Below, piece after piece: positions 56,294 to 64,000 of a stretch of DNA of 64,000 nucleotides; positions within the stretch are counted from its first letter, which is position 1, and every line of letters starts with the position of its first letter. This DNA comes from Atherinomorus stipes. Lineage: Eukaryota > Chordata > Actinopteri > Atheriniformes > Atherinidae. A program made the translations under genes and the position numbers. Below the pieces are notes generated by a model. That model ran no database searches. It had not been told where the DNA came from and worked only from the letters and a program-made list of their open reading frames with translations. Location: the NCBI GenBank assembly GCA_023101725.1, contig JALJCO010001378.1:1-64000 (forward strand), in the 5' to 3' direction.

Positions 56294-59200
56294 TCAGGAA
56301 ATGTTTCAGTATAACCATGTTCTGTTACTGAACTTAAATTGTTCATTCATTTAATGAATAAACAATCAAGATTCAATCAAGACCGAGAACATGCCACACA
56401 CACCCTGCAAGAGCGCTCCACTGTACGCAAGCCTCCTTCTTGAACAATGAACAAAATTCTTTCTCAGAAAAACATTTGGAAAGGGAATGATGGACATCAC
56501 TAGAATTAGAAAACAAAAGCTAGATGATCGGTGCCCATAATTCACCTTCTTCCTACACATGAGGTAGCATAAAGCTCAGGAGGGAGCTCCTGCTTCCACA
56601 GCTCTTTTCAAATCCACACCAAGAGCTTTGGAAAAGCAAACAATACACTCCACCAGTGCAACAGAAAACAGCACCAGCATTAGTTGGTGCTGTTTAGTCA
56701 TAAGCCAATTTGGCTGATAAGCCAAACTGTGCAAAATCAATGGAGTGTTTAGCTACATATTGTGTTGTATTTGAGCAGCAGGTTCCACACACATCGACTG
56801 ACAGTCCCAGAGTTGGCTGCAGCTGAGCTGCAAGCAATAACAGAGACATACTGTTTGAGTTTGTGATGCACTCGTGATGAGATTTTTGTTTGTGTGAAAG
56901 GAAATTTCCCTAATGTTGTTTTGGGTTAATCTCATTTGTGTGTGCGGGTTGTGTGCGCCTGCACATACTGTATGTACTGAAGTTTCAATCATGGTGATGA
57001 TTAACATCATTACTAGGCCCATTAATCTTCCTAATGGCTCTGATCCCTTTATTGCAGGGGTGGAGACATCCATTTTCAAGGCAATTGAACACTTTTTTTG
57101 AGTATCTGTGCATGTGGTGGAAGAAAGATGGGAGCTTGATTGGTGCCAGTGTCCCAGAATCTGCCTGAGACAGAAGGCGGTTAGAGAATTATAAGATCTT
57201 TCTGTAGGCGATATGGAGTTATTACAACACAAGTGGTGGAGTGCTGCCAGGGGGCAAAAAGATTAGATTCAAGAGATGAAGGATTATAAGGTTCTGAAGA
57301 AAGACCAAATATCTGTTAACATGGTAACACTGACTGTCACTGATTAACTACTCTGTGGCCAAACAGTCCACGATGAACACAAGCATTTCACTACTCACTG
57401 ATGTGCCAAAAACAGCTACAGGGAGTTGCTCATAACTGAAAATGTAATGTCACAAAAGATAGGCTTTGAACAGGAAGGGCTAAAAGCAAAAATAAGACAA
57501 GAAAAGGGAAATCTTTTCTCAACTTAACTAATTTATAAAATCCTAAACATAACTTTAAAATCTGAAAACAAGTTTGTCTGAAAAATAAGGAAAGCTCTGA
57601 GCTGAATCAAGTCATGCTTGCAATGAAAAACAGCCTTAAAGCAATACTTCACAAGTTTCCAACCCTAAAACTTATCTTTAAAAAAACAAACAAAAAACAA
57701 AACGTCTTATTTTGTTGGCATTCATTATGCACCTTGAACCATCCATGCCCTGCAGTGTCCCGAGGCTGAGAAGCTGCTTTTTTATGATTTTTTTTTCCAG
57801 CCTGAGGCATCATCTTACGGCTGTGTTTTCCTTTACTGCACTGCATCACACAACAGCAACTGCTTATCAACACACTGGCCATTTTGAGTGTGTACCTTGG
57901 CTGATTCAGCAAGGAAACAAAACTGAAGAGCAAAAAGAGAGAAAGTGGCACAACAAGAGATAAAAACAAGTCGACACTGGACTGGCTTTAGCTGGCTGGA
58001 GAGAGCTTAGAGAAGAGGGCATGCAGCATTGGCCCACGTTATGGGAGTGAAAATCTGTTAAAGTTGAGGGATGCCATTTTGAATGAAATAAACTAATGCA
58101 TGGCTGGGGCATTGACATAATTGATGTAATGGATTACGTAATTACGTCAACACAAATTTTGTGCGTTGTTGCATCATGAATGATGTCATACTGATGGCGT
58201 CCTCCGAAGGAAGGTAATGGCGCCTCTAGAAGCAGTGGCTCTGAGCAGTGGTTGCTATCAGCTTTTAAAAATTAGCTCTTCACGTGAACACATGCAGAGC
58301 AGATGTCTGACACACTCCCAGCAGAATGATGCTGGCGACCGCTGAGTTTATGAGCCATGGTCGGAACGAAACTGCAGCACGGCCGGTGTACTGTCTAAAT
58401 GTGTCACCATGTCAAACATGGCGCACACAGACCTGTTGTGAATGTGAAGCAAAGATCACCGATGATTGTCGGCGAAGATAACCGAGAACAGCCGAGTGGA
58501 TTGCTTGTTAGCTTTCTAGTAGAGGAACCACGTTTCTAAAAGTGATAATTATCTCACCTCCAACTTCTTCTGTGGTGTAAAACATCCTCACTGCAGACAC
58601 CAACACCTCCATGACTTAATCCACATCCATTTTTTTTCTTTTTGGTGGATTTTAAAAACAAACAGCGGCATAGATAAGAGCAGCGAGCAGCCACGTTCAT
58701 GTGCGCCGTGAGACACTCACGGCGCGTTGCGAGTGCGCGCGCTGGGAAGGTGGTTGGAGGACAAACAGCAAAGTTGATGGACATATAATCATTCAATCAA
58801 TAATCACGGGCCATTATAATTGTATTGGATGGGGTTTTTTCAGTCCTGTCCGTTCCACAGGTCATTAATTTTTAAAAATTTTTGTGTTGGGGTGTAAAGA
58901 AGACTTTAAACAATACAGTAAAAAATGCTCCTGGGAAACAACATCCACCCTGCCTTTAAGAACTTTTCATATTATGTGTGAAGAAAGAGACAGACAATAT
59001 CACTTGATTATATTTTATGTTGAAAGTACATTACATACAGATGTTTCTTATTCCTGAAGTTTGTCTGAGAGCTATTGTTCTTTAAAGAAGCACCTTAAAA
59101 AGTTTTTTTTTAAAACAAAAAACAGACTCTTAATGCTGCTTTTTTGTGTCTTTCATTTTAAGGAAAAGATTTACATTAAATGACTCCCTCTTTAGTGTAC

Positions 59201-60447
59201 TGAATTTATATTTTGTTGGAGAAAACCAATAGCATAACTGATTAAACAAACAAACAAACAAAAAATCTCCAGATTAATTGAGAAAACATAATCGATGGGT
59301 GTAGCTCCAAACTAATGAATTGCCTTGAAGACTCGTGTTTGTGGCTAAAATAAACTCCATATTGAAATCTGAATTCCACATAAAAAAATTCCTTTAAAAA
59401 AACCCCAAAACCACCAAAAACAGCCTCAAACTGCAGCTTTTATGACTTCTGTTTCTGCACACGCCCTCACAGCGTCCTCACCTGGCTGTCTGTGGTTACG
59501 CAGACCTAAAACCACAACGGATTTGTTAATTTTGGTAAATGAGACATCAATCAATTGTTTAAAGCCAGTAGAATGTATCTAGACCCCTGGGAAAGACTGA
59601 CAGTACTTTCAGCCAATCAGAGCCAGCAGAAGGCGGTAATTCAGTATTGGCTGGTACCTGCATTGGTAGATTTTGAAGCAGTCTACTGGGACCTAAAGAC
59701 CTTTTCTAAACCGAAAGTGTTTCATGTGTTGCCCCAGAGATTATTTTCAAACAACCAAGTGTGGATTTACTGGTTAAAGAGAAATAGCAAAGGTAAGAGA
59801 AATACTTAAAACTAGTTTGTGGCTGAGCCGTTTCTGCCTTTGCTGCTTATTGGCTTCTGTCTCTGTAATGCTTCGGTGTAGAGGACTGTGGAGCACGTTT
59901 GGATTCTGCAGACTCTCAGTGTTAATTTGATATATAGTTTGTGCTGGTCTGATGCTGGGTTGTGGCTGTGGAGACAGAAATGTTGCACATAGGTTGCTAT
60001 TATGCCGTGTATCTACATTTTACATTTTTTATTTTTCATTTGGATATAACTTTAGTTGTGTTTTGCACAATTGAAAAAGGTTTGTGCTGGCTTGTAGCCT
60101 AGCTTCTGCAGTTTAATTTGATGTGCCATATTGCAATAATCTCCTTCATTAATGCGTTATCACCGTTGTTGTTGAGTAACAATCACAAGGGACCTTACAA
60201 GGTCCCTCATCTGGGATATCTCTGTAAACAATGTGAGAAGGGTATAGCAAAAATAAAAAGACTGAACTCATAAACCTTCAGAATTCTTTGAGCAAAAACT
60301 GTACTTCTAACCCAGTTCTTCACAGCTGAATGTAACTTCAGGAACCATTCTCCAAAGGCTCTAATTCTGGGGATAAATGCATCACACATTAGCAAAAAAT
60401 CATGAACTAATTGATCTGTGATTTCATGGTACACTTGAATAGGATGA

Positions 60448-61728
60448 TTAAAGCCAGAGTTGGTAATCCTGTTCAGAAACACTTTTTGATATACTGGGTG
60501 AAATGGTCCTTCCATCCTGACAGTAGTCAATACATCTCGTATTCATAAAAAGGAAGGAAAAAAGTCAAACCTCTGTGAGAGCTGCAGGTCTGTAAAAACT
60601 CTGACCAACCCCTGTCATTTGCACCGAAAGGCAGGAACTGGTCATTCACACCATATAGAAAGAACACTCTGTGCACTGCTCACTGCAAACAAATATAGTT
60701 AATAGGGATGCACCGATTGTGAAAGTCTGGGCCGATACCGATACCGATGTTTAACATAACAACTTGGCCGATGGCCGTTGTTTTTCAGCTATTAACCAGT
60801 TTATCCTTGAACGAGCACAAATTCAATCAGACCAATTTATGAATCAGAAACAACCTTTAATGTCACTTTGTGGTTGACATTAGTTATAACAAGCTCTTTT
60901 CTGAAAACTTTTCAAAAACCTGGGGCTGATAATCACTAAAAAGAATGCTTCAGTATGTTGCCCAACAAAATTGAGTGGTTTTAGCCTAATAAACAAAAAC
61001 ATACTCAGTGAGAAGATTTATTTTTATGGCCCAATAAAAAATATTTGTGGAGCATGTACTGCAAACTGCGTAATACTGATCTTTTTCTGAAACGGTAAAA
61101 TATTGCCACACGACTGCCGCCATCTTCGTTTCTCTACTGAGGAAAGTACGCAGATGCCTTCTACCAGGATCTCCCCCCAGCCGCCCAAAAAAGAGGGGGA
61201 GAGGGGGAAAAAAGAGTTTTTCTTAAGCACAGTGTTGATGACACATGTAAATCATTATATATATATAGGCTATATAATAATCGGCCACTGCCATCGGTGA
61301 ATGTCATTTTTATTGGCCGATGGCCGATGGCAGTTAACAAGGCAAACATCGGCCGATACCGATGTCCAGCCGATGCATCGGTGCATCCCTAATAGTTAAT
61401 GAACTGCTAACTGCTGCTGCGCCAAAAAACAAAACAAAACAAAAGAACATTTAAGGATTAAGTTTCGGAGGCGTTGATGTTTGTAGTGGGGACTTTTTAT
61501 ACCGCAGAAGGAGTTGGAGGTGAGTAGATCAAAGCTTTTTAAAACATGGTTTGTCAGCTGTTTACTATCAAGCTAACGAGCTATCCACTCCGCTGTTTTC
61601 TTTAACCTGCTCGTAAAACATCAGCACACGCGTCCCTGCGCTCTGAAGGCGTGGTTTCGGGTGTGTGCTTTTTAAAAAAATGTTGGTTGCTTGAACTGTT
61701 TTTCCAACATTGCCAACCGTAGCTTTAA
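60448..61728. mobile_element. TTAA-flanked element split by a hAT
   Basis: Left TTAAAGCCAGAGTTGGTAAT (60448) and, from the right, TTAAAGCTACGGTTGGCAAT (TTAA at 61725-61728) are inverted ends. Inward, CCTGTTCAGAAACAC and TGTTGGAAAAACAG also correspond loosely. The interior is occupied by the hAT at 60703-61391. Confidence 0.65.
60703..61391. mobile_element. hAT element with perfect 8-bp duplication
   Basis: Ends TAGGGATGCACCGAT and ATCGGTGCATCCCTA are exact inverted repeats. ATAGTTAA flanks both sides (60695-60702 and 61392-61399). GGCCGAT-rich subterminal repeats (GGCCGATACCGATACCGATG) occur on both ends. 689 bp, no transposase. Confidence 0.85.
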
Positions 61729-61852
61729 TAAGAGTAATGATTCCTGAGATTCCTACATTTTTCCACATGACACATTTCTTACCCAGCGATGAGAATTAAA
61801 CATAATTTCCACATGCCACACTGTGTTTGATAAGTCTGCCTCTTCCACCCAC

Positions 61853-62011
61853 CTCTGATGAAGCTCTGCTCGGCTGCGGTGTGGATGCTGGCCAGGTGGC
61901 CGCTGTGCTCCCTGCAGTCCTTTTCAGCATCCTCCCAGGTGTGCCTGTGGCTGAAGTACTTGTAGCAGTGACCATGAAACTTCCTCCATGAGTGCTCGCA
62001 GCCTTCAGTGT
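61853..62011 (-). CDS. ncan: neurocan C-type lectin domain, exon 1 of 3
   Basis: A 159-bp internal exon, with acceptor ...tccag at 62012-62013 and donor gtgggt at 61847-61852. Its translation begins (D/x)TEGCEHSWRKFHGHCYKYF and includes HTWEDAEKDC and GHLASIHTAAEQSFIR. These are the first cysteine pair, the WxxAxxxC helix motif and the HLASI strand of the C-type lectin fold. The exon starts and ends in phase 1, as in lecticans, and 159 bp is the usual length of this lectican exon. Immediately 5' one expects an EGF exon; none is seen between 62012 and 64000, so it probably lies beyond the window. Downstream, a 7.4-kb intron leads to exon 2. Confidence 0.88.
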
Positions 62012-62013
62012 CT

Positions 62014-63356
62014 GGAGGGAAAGATTGTAAGAAAGAAGGAGTCAGGTAATTGAAAAAGACAGTGATTACTCAATCAAAAACCCACGTGGGATGACAAGTG
62101 TGGGTTGTTTAATTGGTAAACACCCACACTGAACTGTTCAGGAGAGAGACAGAAGGATTTAGGATTAAGAACAGGGAGACCGTATTCCTTTAGTGTTCCT
62201 TTTTTTGTCTTACAGCAGAAAAACTGACATATTTTCCCTGTCATTCTTTATTTTCCTCTGCATCATATTGCCTCAAGTGCCCTTTGTGACACTGCTTTGC
62301 CTCCATCCCTCCATCTCTGCCTCTGTCTTCCCTTTGATTTGACTTTTAATCCACAGCGGAAGCAAGCCGGCGGTGAGACAGCTTAGTCCAGTGAATGGAC
62401 GTTTTAATCTATTCAAATGACAACAATCCTTAGAAATTGCTTCCAGTGTGCAGCGCTCGCTTGGTAATTAAGCCTCGTCACAGTCCTGTCACCACACCGA
62501 CTCTCCCTCTATCGCATCCTCCTTTCCCCCTCTTCATCTCTCTCATCCTGTCCCCCTGCTCTCATCTCTCTGGGGGTTAGATGTGGCTTTCAGCTTCATG
62601 CTTTGCTCTGTTTGTGTGCATAAACGTGGGCATGCAAATGTGTGTAAATGTATGTTTAGTTATTGTAGTTGATCTGTCAGCCATGCCACCTCCCTTCCTC
62701 CTCATCCCCCCCAACAGCATTTAGATCAGGACATGGCTTCAGCTTCCCCCCCAACAAATGTGAAGCGACACCAGTAATTTTGGGAGTGCAAATTGGGCCG
62801 TATGGGGCCCTGCTTAGTATGCAGAGAGATGCACGGTCCCAGCTATGGAGGACAGGAGCTGAAAGGAGAGAAAAGGAAAGGAGAGGAAAGCAGTCTATCG
62901 TGAAAGCTTTTCTTCAGAGTAAAATGAAATAAGGGGTTGAGAACCTGCGCTTTTCATACTGTTCAAGTTCTCTCCTGTTAAAGTATTGTGCGAGGCATTT
63001 TAAGGGTACATTGCTGTGAAGTTCAATGACGTTATTTCACTCAGTGGGTCATTTTGACACCATCTCTCCTCAGGTAAAGCCACAATTGGTTAAATAAGGT
63101 CTGTACTTTAAATCTGTGCTGAAGGGCTATGTGAAAGCTACTTAGTGTGCAATGAGTAAGAAAACCACACGGGGTCCCAACATGTAATAGCATTTTACAT
63201 CCATGTGCTCAGAGGATCAGTTCTTTGGTCTGACTCAGTCAATATAAACCTTAAAACACCAGATGCACAAAGGTGGCATTTGGGTACTGACAGAAACAGA
63301 AAGGAAAAGGAAAAGGAAAAACATCCATAAAAACCAATGGTAGCAAGTGACTGATG
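62014..63356 (-). other. ncan: ncan intron upstream of lectin exon 1
   Basis: No EGF-like exon (six-cysteine pattern with splice sites) was recognised on the minus strand. Pyrimidine-rich stretches occur at 62290-62330 and 62500-62570. Confidence 0.5.
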
Positions 63357-64000
63357 TACAGTGGGTACAGAAAGTATTCAGACCCCTTTGAAGCCATTTG
63401 CCAAAATCGAAAAAGTTCATTCTATTTTTCATTAATGTACACTCAGCACCCCATCTTGACAGAAAAACCAGAAATGTGAAAAATTTTGCAAATTTATTAA
63501 AACAAAAAACAACCCCTGAAATATCACATGGTCATTAGTATTCAGACCCTTCGCTCAGTACTGAGTAGAAGCACCTTTTGAGCGACTACAGCCATGAGTC
63601 TTTTTGGGAATGATGCAACAAGTTTTTCACACCTGGATTTGGGGATCTTCTGCCATTCTTTCTTGCAGATCCTCTCCAGTTCTGTCAGGTTGGATGGTGA
63701 ACGTTGGTGAACAGTCATTTTCAGGTATCTCCAGAGATGCTCAGTTGGGTTTAAGTCAGAGCTCTGGCTGGGCCAGTCAAGAATGGTCCCAGAGTTGTTC
63801 TGAAGCCGCTCCTTTGTTATTTTAGCTGTGTGCTGAGGGTCATTGTCTTACTGGAAGGTGAACCTTCGGCCCAGTCTGAGCTCCTGAGCACTCTCAAAGA
63901 GGTTTTCTTCCAGGATATTTCTGTACTTGGCAGCTTTCATCTTTTCTTCAATTGCAACCAGTCGTGCTGTCCCTGTAGCTGAAAAACACCCCTATAGCCT
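63357..64000 (-). mobile_element. Tc1-type transposon, 3' part, runs off the window
   Basis: The inverted repeat starts TACAGTGGGTACAGAAAGTA then TTCAGACCCC at 63357, with TA as the target dinucleotide. The transposase pseudogene lies inside on the minus strand. The other end is beyond base 64000. Confidence 0.85.
63542..64000 (-). pseudogene. Tc1 transposase, C-terminal part, two nonsense changes
   Basis: On the minus strand the frame reads GCFSATGTARLVAIEEKMKA, then NILEENLFESAQELRLGRRF, DNDPQHTAKITKERLQNN, LDWPSQSSDLNPTEHLWRYL and NLTELERICKKEWQKIPKS, and it ends ...LLSTERRV with stop at 63542-63544. It contains the second (DNDPxHT) and third (SSDLNPxEHxW) catalytic blocks of the DDE(34E) domain. 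In-frame TAA at 63848-63850 sits where the family has Q before DND, and TAG at 63992-63994 sits where it has W before GCF. The copy is otherwise uninterrupted, which suggests a fairly young death. The N-terminal helix-turn-helix part lies outside the window. Confidence 0.85.

Larger units (their letters stand above)
54473..61852 (-). other. ncan: ncan intron between lectin exons 1 and 2
   Basis: A 7.4-kb intron with GT at 61851-61852 and AG at 54473-54474. It contains a long-arm palindrome (55108-55649), a SINE-like repeat split by a small hAT (55655-56265), an A21 run and a TTAA element split by a hAT (60448-61728). The stretch 56300-60440 shows no exon-like signal. Confidence 0.75.
37462..62011 (-). 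other. ncan: neurocan gene, 3' portion (five coding exons)
   Basis: The gene model is joined from minus-strand exons at 61853-62011, 54390-54472, 54061-54205, 38852-39034 and 37462-37598. Every junction has AG acceptor and GT donor dinucleotides, and the phases close (1, 1, 0, 1, 1). The joined product is a C-type lectin domain, a sushi domain and a basic histidine-rich tail, which is the G3 region of a lectican. Neurocan is preferred over versican, brevican and aggrecan because of the wording [20 protein letters not shown] in the lectin domain and the terminal RRAHRYRRHHHK tail, which resembles the RRSHRMRRHH tail of mammalian neurocan. Neurocan is a secreted brain chondroitin-sulphate proteoglycan whose G3 lectin domain binds tenascins and other matrix ligands. 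The 5' exons are outside the window. Teleosts can carry two ncan paralogues, and I cannot tell which this is. Confidence 0.85.

Noticed and set aside
56753..57232. 159-codon minus-strand open frame in the ncan intron
   Set aside because: No domain, low-complexity composition and no flanking AG/GT in consistent phase; treated as chance.
60207..60530. 107-codon minus-strand open frame
   Set aside because: It overlaps the left end of a TTAA element (60448) and has no domain motif or splice context.
1..64000. CRISPR arrays, bacterial operons, prophage or rRNA genes
   Set aside because: No spaced direct-repeat array, ribosome-binding-site pattern or rRNA sequence; the window is vertebrate. The tRNA-like sequences are degenerate SINE heads, not tRNA genes.

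Overview
This is a vertebrate, almost certainly teleost, genomic window. It has split exons with consensus splice sites and kilobase-scale introns, and it carries repeat families typical of ray-finned fish: Rex3/RTE and L2/Maui-like LINEs, Tc1, hAT and PIF/Harbinger-like elements, many TTAA-flanked elements, and tRNA-derived SINEs. No bacterial or viral gene organisation is visible.

Only one host gene is supported. The 3' part of a lectican proteoglycan, best matched to neurocan (ncan), runs on the minus strand from 62011 down to 37462. Five coding exons close in frame: three C-type lectin exons (61853-62011, 54390-54472, 54061-54205; 159, 83 and 145 bp), one sushi/CCP exon (38852-39034, 183 bp) and a short terminal exon (37462-37598) encoding a His/Arg/Lys-rich tail that ends in TGA. 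The 5' part (signal peptide, Ig, link modules, chondroitin-sulphate region, EGF) would lie beyond base 64000. Introns of about 1.25 kb, 14.9... (39035-54060), 0.18 and 7.4 kb separate the exons, and the larger ones are filled with nested mobile elements.

Layout. Bases 1-26000 are a repeat-dense intergenic block: an inverted-repeat element with a SINE (1-1640), a palindromic element built from THAP-domain pieces (2086-3220), a Tc1-type MITE (3481-3976), a LINE reverse-transcriptase relic (5225-5450), a hAT element with perfect target duplications (5812-6716), a nest of an outer inverted-repeat element, an L2 relic and an inner element (8818-11493), two copies of TTAA element 'X' (13923-14783 and 24766-26034), two copies of TTAA element 'Y' (14133-14762 and 21179-21807), a TTAA long-arm element (15089-16161), LINE relics, hairpins, and a solo LTR (24810-25592). 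Bases 26040-37460 are mostly unique-looking noncoding sequence plus the ncan 3' flank. Bases 37462-62011 are ncan; its introns hold a TTAA element with a Harbinger-like insert (46139-47627), a Rex3 copy split by a BED-finger hAT element (48737-51570), a SINE (52004-52256), a 540-bp long-arm palindrome (55108-55649), a SINE-like repeat split by a small hAT (55655-56265), and a TTAA element split by a hAT (60448-61728). The window ends inside a Tc1 transposase pseudogene.

The most informative structures are insertion histories that can be read directly: X copy 2 preserves the empty TTAA site that Y occupies in X copy 1, and several hAT insertions have intact 8-9 bp duplications. I did not find a convincing new multi-gene system. 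The strongest oddities are the THAP foldback element, the intronic 540-bp palindrome and the paired hairpins near 18.8-19.0 kb.
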